Assembly: GCA_046719185.1 (NCBI GenBank)
Contig: JBDNDK010000067.1
Span: forward strand, 1-11,595
Direction: 5' to 3'
DNA length: 11,595 nucleotides
Origin: JBDNDK01 sp046719185
Lineage (GTDB): Bacteria > Armatimonadota > UBA5829
The notes below the pieces were generated by a model. The model was given only the letters and a program-made list of their open reading frames with translations. It searched no databases and had not been told where the DNA came from. Position numbers and translations under genes: made by a program. Shown piece by piece: positions 1 through 7,700 of the stretch (within the stretch, counting starts at the first letter, position 1; every line of letters begins with the position of its first letter).

Positions 1-266
1 CTATGAGAAACTACTCTGCCAGCAATACTAACTTCAACTCTTCCAGATGGCTGAGCTCCTTCTTCTTTTGGCTCAACCTTGCTATAAGCATCAATTATAA
101 ACAAACTAAAAGGCTCAATGCTTTCTTCTGTCCCATCAGAGATTATTTTTGCATATCTTTCATATCTTTCTACAGAAAATGGATCTTTACCCATTTCTCT
201 TAATTTTTCTAATTTATCTTTTCTAATTTGTATTAATTCATCTTCAGGTATAATATGTTCTTCCAA
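1..266 (-). CDS. lysS: Lysyl-tRNA synthetase, N-terminal part (runs off window edge)
   Basis: Class II lysyl-tRNA synthetase charges tRNA-Lys in the cytoplasm. Only the first 88 codons are inside the window. The visible residues include 'RKDKLEKLREMGKDPF' (about 15-30), the usual LysS opening helix, and 'VEVSIAGRVVS' (about 77-87), the start of the anticodon-binding OB fold. The start chosen is TTG at 266-264: a GGGAG Shine-Dalgarno core sits 7 bases upstream, an in-frame TAA lies further upstream, and no ATG or GTG intervenes. The stretch between the helix and the OB fold (about residues 41-76, with the charged 'SKVEPKEEGAQPSGR') looks different from the LysS sequences I know and may be an insertion. 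It follows greA but is separated from it by a terminator and has its own promoter candidate. The catalytic core is not visible, so the call rests on the N-terminus and on the common greA-lysS gene order. Confidence 0.85.
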   Translation of the reverse strand, partial: MEEHIIPEDELIQIRKDKLEKLREMGKDPFSVERYERYAKIISDGTEESIEPFSLFIIDAYSKVEPKEEGAQPSGRVEVSIAGRVVSH

Positions 267-273
267 TGTATTA

Positions 274-278
274 CTCCC
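274..278 (-). promoter_or_regulatory. Ribosome binding site of lysS, supports TTG start
   Basis: On the minus strand this reads GGGAG, 7 bases before the TTG at 266. It is the main reason for choosing a TTG start, since no ATG is available between it and the upstream in-frame stop. Confidence 0.7.
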
Positions 279-300
279 AATATTCTTTTTTTATCTTGCA

Positions 301-329
301 ATTATCTCAATATTTGCAGACTCTTGCAA
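301..329 (-). promoter_or_regulatory. Candidate lysS promoter
   Basis: Minus strand: -35-like TTGCAA (324-329), a 17-base spacer and a -10-like GATAAT (301-306, five of six consensus bases). Start of transcription would be near 294, giving a leader of about 28 bases that contains the GGGAG ribosome binding site. It lies downstream of the greA terminator, which fits independent lysS transcription. The -35 match is only four of six. Confidence 0.5.
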
Positions 330-344
330 ACTTTTAGATGTCAC

Positions 345-382
345 AAAAAAACCTGCAGCTTAATATTATACCGCAGGTTTAA
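345..382 (-). terminator. Intrinsic terminator after greA
   Basis: Perfect 8-bp inverted repeat AAACCTGC/GCAGGTTT (349-356 and 373-380) with a 16-base loop. On the minus strand the second arm runs directly into a T tract (345-351), about 33 bases past the greA stop. On the plus strand the hairpin is followed by AA and eight Ts, so it could also work in that direction, but no plus-strand gene approaches it. Confidence 0.75.
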
Positions 383-413
383 TTTTTTTTCTTTATTTAA
401 TTATTCTTTCGGC

Positions 414-893
414 TTATTTTCTAATTCCTACAATCTCATATTGAGCAATTCCAGCAGGTATCTCTACTGTCACCATATCACCAACTTTTTTACCAACTAG
501 AGCTTGTCCTACTGGTGATTCATTAGAGATCTTGCCTTCAGCCGGATCAGCTTCAAAAGTTCCAACTATAGACCACTCCCATTCATCGTTGGTTTCATTA
601 TCCTTTACTGTTACAATACAGCCAATGCCAACTTCATCTGTAGTGACCTCACTATCATCTAGAACAACTGCTGATGCAACAATTCTCTTGAGTTCTTCAA
701 TTTTACCCTCAACCATTGCTTGTTCATTTTTTGCATCTTCAAACTCATTATTTTCAGCAGAGTCACCAAATTCTAGTGCATCTCTTATTCTGTCAGCTAC
801 TCTTTTTCTATGCACTGTGCGAAGCTGATGTAATTCTTGCTCTATTTTCTTGAGTCCTTCTGCAGAAATTATCACTTCATGTTGTGTTTTCAT
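414..893 (-). CDS. greA: Transcription elongation factor GreA
   Basis: GreA inserts its coiled coil into the secondary channel of backtracked RNA polymerase and stimulates cleavage of the extruded RNA 3' end. The 159 residues match the family's usual length of about 158. Residues 1-75 form the N-terminal coiled coil. Its tip carries 'GDSAENNEFEDAKNEQ' with the two acidic residues D44 and E47, matching the D41 and E44 that coordinate catalytic metal in E. coli GreA. Residues about 80-159 form the FKBP-like C-terminal domain, ending in the typical 'ISNESPVGQALVGKKVGD' and 'EIPAG' stretch. The ATG at 893 has AAGGAG (903-908) 9 bases upstream. An intrinsic terminator follows the gene, and another terminator-like hairpin sits just upstream in the leader. 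Its downstream neighbour is lysS. Identification is firm. Confidence 0.97.
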   Translation of the reverse strand: MKTQHEVIISAEGLKKIEQELHQLRTVHRKRVADRIRDALEFGDSAENNEFEDAKNEQAMVEGKIEELKRIVASAVVLDDSEVTTDEVGIGCIVTVKDNETNDEWEWSIVGTFEADPAEGKISNESPVGQALVGKKVGDMVTVEIPAGIAQYEIVGIRK

Positions 894-922
894 AGGACAT
901 CACTCCTTATCGTCTATCGCAC

Positions 923-928
923 ATTATA
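923..928 (-). promoter_or_regulatory. Possible -10 element close to greA
   Basis: Consensus TATAAT on the minus strand, about 30 bases before the greA start codon. No acceptable -35 lies 16-18 bases upstream; that place is occupied by the hairpin at 936-967. The same ten bases TATAATGTGC also precede the GH35 gene. It may be a promoter that depends on other contacts, or chance in AT-rich DNA. Confidence 0.3.
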
Positions 929-929
929 T

Positions 930-967
930 TAAAAAACACTAACCTTCTTTAAAAAGAAGACCAGTGT
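930..967 (-). terminator. Terminator-like hairpin in the greA leader (possible attenuator)
   Basis: Minus strand: outer stem ACACT/AGTGT (963-967 with 936-940), a small internal loop, inner stem CTTCTTT/AAAGAAG (953-959 with 944-950), a 2-base nominal loop that must open by a pair or two, then a T run (about 931-936). This is the shape of an intrinsic terminator. It ends only ~37 bases before the greA start codon and more than 350 bases after the nearest upstream transcription unit, which has its own terminator. It is therefore either a leader attenuator for greA or a backstop for read-through. E. coli greA has a leader terminator that yields the short RNA GraL, so a similar arrangement is reasonable but unproven here. 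Confidence 0.6.
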
Positions 968-1324
968 CTGACAGAACAAATTTAACATTATTCAGGCTCA
1001 AAATAGGCTTGGTTGCTTCTTTTTGAACTTACTTTTTATAACTACTGCCTGCTAGGTCAATACACTATATTTTACCTACAAAATCAGAATGTTAAACCTG
1101 TTTTGTCAAACATTGTGCTATCTGCAACTACCTCTTAATTAAACATATATCTATTCGATACTCTCTATTAAATACTTAATAGAAATTTTATTATATGATG
1201 TGTTATGCCATACTTTGACGGATATAAACTATTTTTCGTTTGAATTTTTGCAAAATTTTTTCATTATAATGTTTAGAAACAAAACAAGCTAATCTATGGA
1301 GATTTTACACATTTGCAGGTACAT
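968..1324. other. AT-rich intergenic stretch, no gene seen
   Basis: No reading frame with a convincing start and codon use is present on either strand, and I see no tRNA or known RNA. There is an isolated perfect -35 (TTGACA on the minus strand, 1104-1109) without a good -10 at 16-18 bases, and a palindromic CATTATAATG near 1262. A promoter for a longer greA leader could lie here, but none stands out. Confidence 0.5.
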
Positions 1325-1360
1325 AAAAAATAAATTGGCTGGCTAATTCAGCCAGCCAAT
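1325..1360 (-). terminator. Strong intrinsic terminator of the small RNA
   Basis: Perfect 11-bp stem ATTGGCTGGCT/AGCCAGCCAAT (1350-1360 with 1334-1344) around a 5-base loop, followed on the minus strand by TTATTTTTT. No other terminator is visible after the GH35 stop at 1597, so this one probably also ends GH35 transcripts. Confidence 0.9.
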
Positions 1361-1450
1361 ATTTCCTACCCCCACAGGTAGTTTGAGGGATTACGCGTAG
1401 GGGCTAACCATTCATGACCAGAGATGGTCTAAGACCATAGGCTAAAATTG

Positions 1451-1486
1451 CTAGCCCGTGCGGTCACCTCGTTGACTAGAGTTCAT
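1451..1486 (-). CDS. Possible 11-residue peptide inside the small RNA
   Basis: ATG at 1486 opens an 11-codon frame, MNSSQRGDRTG, ending in TAG. A strong Shine-Dalgarno match, GGGAGGTGG (1496-1504), lies upstream; its GGAGG core is 12 bases from the ATG, a little far. The start codon sits in the 11-base loop of the TAGTCA/TGACTA hairpin, and the first bases of the Shine-Dalgarno can pair with TCCCT near the 3' end, so translation could depend on folding. The peptide is hydrophilic, with two arginines and one aspartate, no membrane segment and no run of one amino acid that would suggest classical attenuation. I do not recognise it. The ribosome binding match could also be chance within a G-rich structured RNA. 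Confidence 0.35.
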   Translation of the reverse strand: MNSSQRGDRTG

Positions 1487-1519
1487 AATTAGTCACCACC
1501 TCCCTTCTTGTCTAAACTC

Positions 1520-1548
1520 AGTATATCCCAGCATTTATGCTATGTCAA
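1520..1548 (-). promoter_or_regulatory. Near-consensus sigma70-type promoter of the small RNA
   Basis: Minus strand: TTGACA (1543-1548, six of six), exactly 17 bases, then TATACT (1520-1525, five of six). Six bases later an A at 1513 is a natural transcription start. It is by far the best promoter in the window and begins about 50 bases after the GH35 stop codon, so the RNA is expected to be made strongly and independently of GH35. Confidence 0.85.
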
Positions 1549-1596
1549 CAAAATAATATCTATTCTACTTTTCTAAATGCCCAAAGCCAAATTTTC

Positions 1597-4551
1597 TCAA
1601 AATTCCAACTTGAGATCATTTATTTTTAATGAGTATTCAAAATAGGGAGTAATCTCAATACTTTTAATTTCAGGTCTATTATTTGATGCAACAGCTGCAA
1701 TACTTAGCACATTTTTAACATCTCCATAATTCAGCCAACACTCAGGAACATAAAACTCCTTCTGTATTCCTAAATCATAATATAGTCCAATATGGACATC
1801 ATTTACAAATATTAATGCATCACCAGCCATATCAAGTTTTAATTTCCAAGGAATCTGCCATCCTTCAACATCAGGTAAATTAAAATTAGTTCTATACCAA
1901 CAAACAGATTCATTTATAGGCATTTTTTCTGAATCCTTATAAATTGTTCTGGAATTAAGCTTGATATTTTTCCAGCAATCTTCTTCGGCAAGATTATATT
2001 TCCAAATAGGCACATCTTCACCAGGCAAACCACGTACAATTTCAACATTATCTATAATCTTTGCATTAACATCAGCCAATATTAAAGAGATATCATATAT
2101 TCCATTTACTTCACCATTTATGGGAACAGCAACAGTTATAACATTCCTGCCTGTTTTTATGGCTCTTGTGATATTAAAAGCATTCTCTCCAGCAAAAAAT
2201 GATTGTCCACAATAGATGCCATTCACATACATTTTGGAACTAGAACTCAGATTCTTAAAAAATACTCCTGCTCCCAATTTTTTATCATTAATGTCAACTA
2301 TAAATGAATACCAACAATAACTCCTTTTTCCATCAAAATTATTTATTCTGTTATCATTCAAATAAATTTCAGCAGCTCCATCAAAATTTTCAGTATCACT
2401 AGCCCAAGGATGACTTTTGTCTGGAAATCTATCACTGCTTCTAATAAATGCTTTAGATAGCTTTATTTCTCTACAAGACTTTTTAGGAACAAACAAAATA
2501 TCAGTTATGCCAGATTGCTCAGATATTCCATCACCAGAATGCTCTTTTCCTCTGTTTTCGTATAAAATACCAAGATCTACACTACCTTTATTTCCTATCT
2601 TGTGCAACATTGCAGAAGAATAAGTATTCTTTACCAACTTCCCATTAACAAATACTGTTGTTTTATAGGCATCAGAACCGCCAACAAAGAGATATCCTAA
2701 GCCATCTGCATCAATTCTTGCTCTATATCTATAATAGCCTCTGTCAAAATAACCAAGCCTCTCTAGTGAGTTAAGTTTGTCTATTTTAGTCCAACATCCA
2801 TTATCAAATTCTGTTTTTATCTCATAAATATCCCTAATAATATTGCTACTTGCCGGAATTTGTGGTGTTGTTATCTGAAAATCAGAAATTTTTGTTTTTG
2901 GATTATATTTTACCTCTTGTTTTTTTCCTGATAAATTTATTTGTTTTGGTGTTGTAGAAGTAATTAATTTTATAGTTGTTTTGCCGGGTTTGGTTAAAAC
3001 TAATGCACTATTCAACCCAGTAGGAACTAATAAGGCTGCATTAGTCATCACCATTCCATGAAAGGCTCTCCAAGTTCTTTGTGCAATGTGTCTATTTAAA
3101 CCAATAAATACTAAATCATCAACAACTTTCACAGATTCAGTATCTTTTATAGGAAGTCTAATTTTTCTTCTTACACCTGTAAATAAATTAACTTCTATTT
3201 CATCATCAAAACTATGGCAATCAGAATATAAAAACACAAATGTTTTGGTACCAATCTTTGCTACATTAAGAAGCTCTGCATTAGTGCTTGTTATGAATGA
3301 TGAACCTACTGGATAATTCAAAGGAAGTATTTTAACAGCATTAGGTAGTAGATCAACATTTATATCCATAGGTCTAGCCGTAATTGGATCAGATACTGTA
3401 ATATTAGCCTTTACATATTCATTGCTTTTATTACTGACAAATACAAATCCCACTTGTCCTGAATTTCTCTGATACACATCCACAAATTTGGTATTGCTTT
3501 TTACTTTTCCCACTGGTTCTGAAACAGCTATTAAACCTCCCATTAAATTGCATGCATCTCCCATCAATTTTACAGAATAGTACTTATCTGTAAGACCACC
3601 ATGTTCAGCAAGAGGTGCTTGATAATCATAAGAAGTATATATTCCTTTCCCAGGCCACCAAGCGAAATTTGTACCTCCAAATGCCATATAATGATTTGTA
3701 GCAGTACAACCATTTGCCCAAGAAAGTTTTGTTATTTTATTTATATGATTAGCTCCAAGATCATTAAAATAAGAAATTGCAGATAAGCTGGAAAACCACC
3801 CTCCCTGCAGTTCTACAATCATAACAGGTGCATCAGGCTGTTCATTTCTTTGAAGACTAATAACTCTTTTCACTTCATGATCTAAATTATTCCAACCAGG
3901 ATAAAATGTTAGAGTATCCATTACTTGAGACATTTTTTCATTATTTTTATCTTTGGCTTCTTTTGTTCTGCAAGTAATTATAGGAACCTTTGTGCCTGTA
4001 CTCATTGCGATATCATATAAAGCATCAAGGTATTTCTTTTTTGATTCATCAGGTATAGATGAATAATCATATTCATTTTCTATTTGAACAAGTATAACTG
4101 CTCCCTTTTCATCAGTTATCTGATACTTATTTATAACAGGCATCACCTCTCTCAGCCAGTGTTCTGCCCATTTTATATTTTCTTCTGAGTCTGTTCTATA
4201 TTCAGGACATTTCTCCAAAAGCCAACCGGGAAAACCACCGCTATCAAGTTCAGTACAAACATAAGGTCCAGGTCTTGCTATTATATAAAAACCCATCAAA
4301 GAACACAGTTTCAAGAATCCTTCTAAATCTGTAAAATCAAACAAATTCTCTTTTTGCTCATGCCAATTCCAAGGGATATATGTTTCAATACAGTTATAGC
4401 CAGCTTGTTTTAGTTTGACTAACCTATCCCTCCACATTAGCTGAGGACATCTAAAATAATGAAATGAACCACTATATAACAGCAAGTTACTATTATTTAC
4501 ATTAAAACATTTTTTGTCATATCTTATAATTTCAGGTTTGTAGAAATTCAT
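1597..4551 (-). CDS. GH35-type beta-galactosidase, large, no signal peptide
   Basis: Glycoside hydrolase family 35 retaining beta-galactosidase, predicted to release terminal beta-linked galactose. The first ~340 of 984 residues form the TIM barrel with clear family motifs: 'SGSFHYFRCPQLMWRDRL' (27-44), 'RPGPYVCTELDSGGFPGWLL' (93-112), 'VQIENEY' with the acid/base E160, 'VMIVELQGGWF' with the nucleophile E247, 'AFGGTNFAWWPG' (290-301) and 'TSYDYQAPLAEHGGL' (306-320). The remainder is beta-rich; segments near 590-740 and 840-984 look like the jelly-roll galactose-binding-like domains of long GH35 enzymes. The N-terminus has no signal peptide, so a cytoplasmic enzyme acting on imported oligosaccharides is likely. 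The ATG at 4551 is the first possible start, because an in-frame TAG lies 10 to 12 bases upstream of it. The nearest Shine-Dalgarno, GGGGGAG (4566-4572), is 14 bases away, unusually far. It is separated from the upstream secreted-protein gene by a terminator. Exact substrate cannot be read from sequence. Confidence 0.92.
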   Translation of the reverse strand: MNFYKPEIIRYDKKCFNVNNSNLLLYSGSFHYFRCPQLMWRDRLVKLKQAGYNCIETYIPWNWHEQKENLFDFTDLEGFLKLCSLMGFYIIARPGPYVCTELDSGGFPGWLLEKCPEYRTDSEENIKWAEHWLREVMPVINKYQITDEKGAVILVQIENEYDYSSIPDESKKKYLDALYDIAMSTGTKVPIITCRTKEAKDKNNEKMSQVMDTLTFYPGWNNLDHEVKRVISLQRNEQPDAPVMIVELQGGWFSSLSAISYFNDLGANHINKITKLSWANGCTATNHYMAFGGTNFAWWPGKGIYTSYDYQAPLAEHGGLTDKYYSVKLMGDACNLMGGLIAVSEPVGKVKSNTKFVDVYQRNSGQVGFVFVSNKSNEYVKANITVSDPITARPMDINVDLLPNAVKILPLNYPVGSSFITSTNAELLNVAKIGTKTFVFLYSDCHSFDDEIEVNLFTGVRRKIRLPIKDTESVKVVDDLVFIGLNRHIAQRTWRAFHGMVMTNAALLVPTGLNSALVLTKPGKTTIKLITSTTPKQINLSGKKQEVKYNPKTKISDFQITTPQIPASSNIIRDIYEIKTEFDNGCWTKIDKLNSLERLGYFDRGYYRYRARIDADGLGYLFVGGSDAYKTTVFVNGKLVKNTYSSAMLHKIGNKGSVDLGILYENRGKEHSGDGISEQSGITDILFVPKKSCREIKLSKAFIRSSDRFPDKSHPWASDTENFDGAAEIYLNDNRINNFDGKRSYCWYSFIVDINDKKLGAGVFFKNLSSSSKMYVNGIYCGQSFFAGENAFNITRAIKTGRNVITVAVPINGEVNGIYDISLILADVNAKIIDNVEIVRGLPGEDVPIWKYNLAEEDCWKNIKLNSRTIYKDSEKMPINESVCWYRTNFNLPDVEGWQIPWKLKLDMAGDALIFVNDVHIGLYYDLGIQKEFYVPECWLNYGDVKNVLSIAAVASNNRPEIKSIEITPYFEYSLKINDLKLEF

Positions 4552-4610
4552 ATTACTTGTCTAATCTCCCCCATTACAATTTTAAAAAATTATTTTTTAA
4601 CTTTAAGCAC

Positions 4611-4616
4611 ATTATA
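4611..4616 (-). promoter_or_regulatory. Possible -10 element of the GH35 gene
   Basis: Consensus TATAAT on the minus strand, about 60 bases before the GH35 start and downstream of the preceding terminator, where a promoter is needed. The -35 position at 17 bases is a poor match (AATTTT). The ten-base string TATAATGTGC is shared with the region just before greA. Confidence 0.35.
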
Positions 4617-4657
4617 CATTAGCATTATAAAAAAAAATTAAAATTCCTGTTTATTTA

Positions 4658-4693
4658 ACATAAATAAAAGTCCCAGCAAAAATGCTGAGACTT
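4658..4693 (-). terminator. Intrinsic terminator after the 1341-residue secreted protein
   Basis: Minus strand: 10-bp stem AAGTCTCAGC/GCTGGGACTT (4684-4693 with 4668-4677) with one U-G wobble, a 6-base loop, then TTTTATTTA. It begins about 37 bases past the stop at 4730. It separates this gene from GH35. Confidence 0.85.
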
Positions 4694-4729
4694 GAATATT
4701 TAAAAACAATAAAATATGAAATACTGTAT

Positions 4730-7700
4730 TTACCAGCTTAATAAGCTTACATCATCTATATATAGCTGTGCACTAACATCTGCAGTTCTTAAACCCCATA
4801 CGTAGAATGTAATGTTACCACTTGCAGGAACAGTACCTGTTATTTGTCTTGTAACCCATTGATTCGTTATAGGGTTCAAATTTGTTCCACTTGGAGGTAG
4901 AATATGGTCACTATAGAAATCTTTAACACCCATAAAGGTATTCAATGAGTTGGTTGTTCTATACACTTTAGCACTAAAAGTGTATGGTGCTCCCGGTATC
5001 AAGCCAGAAATTGGTTTCCCAATACCAACAGATACATTTGACGTGTTGAATGTAATCTTTTGGCAAGGTCCTTGACCGGACATTGAATGCTCTCCCCAAG
5101 TAGCCCAATTATTAAAGCTTCCATACCAACAAGCTCCCCAAGTATTTCCTATTCTTCCGCCCCAAAAATCAAAGAAACCACCGCTGAAGTTTCCATTGGT
5201 GTTCTTTTCAACCATATTTGGCAAAAGAATAAAATTAGCTGTTGTTGTTTGACTTTCATTAACAACAATACCAGATAGAGTGTTTGTTTGATGATCACTA
5301 ACACTTGCAGTAACATTGTAATTGCCAACAGGAATATTGTCTAATGTGTAGTTGCCGCTTGAGTTAGTTGTAGTTGAATAGCCGCCTGGGTTTGCTGTTA
5401 TTGTTGCACCTATGATATTGCCCCCAAGAGCTGATGATACATTTCCTGATATACTACCTAACAATCTAACAAGTGTAAAATCTGCAGTAGAAACCTCATC
5501 AGAAACAACAACAATATCGGTCTTTGTATCAGATATATGACCTGTTCTAGATGCAGTAACTGAATATGTACCCGGTTGAATATTTGCTAATATATATTCA
5601 CCATTAACATCAGTTGTAGTTGAATATTCTCCAGTGTTTGTTGAAACAGTTGCACCTGAAACAGGCATATTAGCATCATTTAACACAACTCCAGCTATGT
5701 ATCCATAAATTGACATAAGCGTAATATTTTGGTTTGTTGTTTGCCCTGCTACTACATTAACACCACTTACAGTTTGAGGGCTAAACCCAGATTTAGATGC
5801 AGTTAATGAATATGTTCCCGGACTCACATTAGAAATTGTAAATGCACCACCACTTGTTGTAGTTGCAGAATATCCACCAGTATCCGTTTGAACAATAGCA
5901 CCCACAATTCCATTATTTAATCCATCTCTCACAAACCCTGTAATTTTTCCATATAAATTTGTAATTACAAAATCTACACTTGTTGACTGTCCACCAACTA
6001 CAGAAATATTATTTTTAGTTTGTGAATTGTAGCCCGCTTTTGATGCTGTTATTGAATATGTGCCAGCTGAAACATTTGTGAGAGTATAAACTCCACCTGC
6101 ACCAGTTGTTGTTGTATAACTACCTGTAGAAGTGGAAACTGTTGCACCCTGAATACCTTGATTATTTTCATCTTTAACAACACCTGTGATATTTCCAACT
6201 GTTGATGTCAAGGTGAAATTTGCATTTGTTACATTCATTTCTGAAACAACAACATTTGTTAGAGTCTGAGATGTATAATTTGATTTAGATGCAGTTAAAC
6301 TATATGTTCCAGGCACCACACTTGCTATAGTATATGCACCATCAGTTGCTGTAGTTGCAGAATATCCACCAATATCTGTTTGCACTGTTGCACCAGATAT
6401 TGGAACTGAGTTTGTATCTAATACAGTTCCAGTTATATGTCCAACGCCAACTGGTCCATATATGACAATATCATTTATATTTCTTACTTTAATACTTCTT
6501 CTATTTGCAGGCCAGCCACTTGGCAGGCTGGCATTTACAACTCCTGTAACAGTAACATAATCATTCACCATAACAGGAGATGTACCAAAATTGTGAAGAA
6601 CCATAACTCCAACTCTTCCGGTGATATCCTGTATATTGCTTCCATCATCAATATAGAATATGTTATTAAATGTTCTTGTAACTTTGCCAGTGGTAGTCAT
6701 TAGTAAGCCCATATTATATAAATCAGCTGATTCTTTATATCCTATGAAATTGTTATTACTATCTAACTCTCTCTCAACAACACCAATTATATTTGGAGGT
6801 GAACTCTTGCCACCAATAGCTCTGTTTGTTGTTGCTAATGACGACACCGGAGATGTAGAAATTTTTTGTATTTCCTCAACAGCAGCATACTTCTCATATA
6901 TAACATTGTTTTGAACGTAGCTTCTTATTGAAACTTTTGCATTAACAACATCACCAACAGAAAGTCCTGCAACACTATATGTAAGTCTTATTCCGGAAGT
7001 TCTATTTTGTTCTTGAATAGATATTGAGTTTTCACTCGGAAAAATTGCTGTTACAACTTTATTATTTAAATCTACTATTGATGAATCAGCAAAGTTCTTA
7101 GCCATCAGACATGTTATGAAATTTGGTGTAGCTGATTCACTAACTGATGTGGAATGTACAAAGTTATCATTATGTGCCCAAGCAGTGTAATAATATGTAA
7201 CACCATTTGTAAGATTTGTGTGTTCAAAACTATCAGACTGGCCGGGCAATGTTGCTCTATCACAAAGCAATTGACCATCAGTTGGGCTTGTTGGAAATCC
7301 AGTAGTGCTGAATCTAATCATTGTCTTTCTGAATTGTCCACTTGATGGGTTTGTCCAATATAATCTATTTAATTTATCAGATGAAATTACATAGAAGTTT
7401 GATATAGGATTAGGTGGAATAGCATATAATTGGAAATTGGCATATGTAGTTTGACCTTGATTTATAGTAACATTCAAAGTGTGTGAATCATGGTAATCTT
7501 TGGAAGCTGTTACAGGATGTGTTCCGACAGCCATATTGAGAGTATATGCTCCACCAGCTCCAGTGATTGCAACATAAGCACCTGAAGCAACAACAGCATT
7601 CACTATTCCATTGCCATTTTGGTCTGTAACTGTTCCTGAAACTGTTCCCATAGGTGAAGAGGTTCCACCTTTTACATTAAATAGGAATCTAGCATTGCCT

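Larger units (their letters stand above)
1325..1513 (-). ncRNA. Candidate structured small RNA, about 189 nt, family unknown
   Basis: A free-standing transcription unit between the GH35 gene and greA: a near-consensus promoter (1520-1548) at one end and a strong intrinsic terminator (1325-1360) at the other. Between them, on the minus strand, are several paired elements: AGGGA/TCCCT (1501-1505 with 1386-1390) closing the whole; TAGTCA/TGACTA (1490-1495 with 1473-1478); TGACC/GGTCA (1462-1466 with 1415-1419) enclosing two hairpins, GGCTA/TAGCC (1452-1456 with 1440-1444) and the perfect ATGGTC/GACCAT with a 3-base loop (1433-1438 with 1424-1429); and CTACC/GGTAG (1377-1381 with 1366-1370). GGGCTAGC (1450-1457) can instead pair with GTTAGCCC (1401-1408). 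Local GC content is clearly higher than in the surrounding intergenic DNA. I do not recognise it as 6S, SRP, tmRNA, RNase P, a T-box or a riboswitch class I know. It also contains an 11-codon ORF, so it may be a small mRNA or a dual-function RNA. Confidence 0.65.

Noticed and set aside
1..500. Plus-strand frames at the left end (3-203, 118-363, 255-500)
   Set aside because: They are antisense to lysS and the greA end, cross a terminator, and encode phenylalanine- and serine-rich sequence typical of AT-rich antisense.
532..828. Open frame on the plus strand opposite greA
   Set aside because: It is antisense to a firmly identified gene, serine-rich low-complexity translation, no ribosome binding site of note.
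1044..1109. greA promoter from TTGACA (1104-1109) or from a TTGACC with TATAAA near 1044-1063, minus strand
   Set aside because: The first lacks a -10 and the second has a spacer of only 14 bases.
1401..1457. tRNA-like acceptor pairing GGGCTA/TAGCCC on the minus strand
   Set aside because: The paired ends are only 57 bases apart, with no T-loop or anticodon arm of tRNA type.
1454..1472. Resemblance of GAGGTGACCGCACGGG (minus strand) to the T-box antiterminator motif AGGGTGGNACCGCG, followed by a terminator
   Set aside because: The UGGN bulge that binds the tRNA end is incomplete, only about 50 bases precede it, so no specifier stem-loop fits, and no amino acid gene follows the terminator directly.
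1325..1513. 6S RNA, given the ~189-nt length and strong promoter
   Set aside because: The predicted pairing is multibranched rather than one long rod with a central bubble, and the internal ORF and hairpins do not fit. A covariance search could still overturn this.
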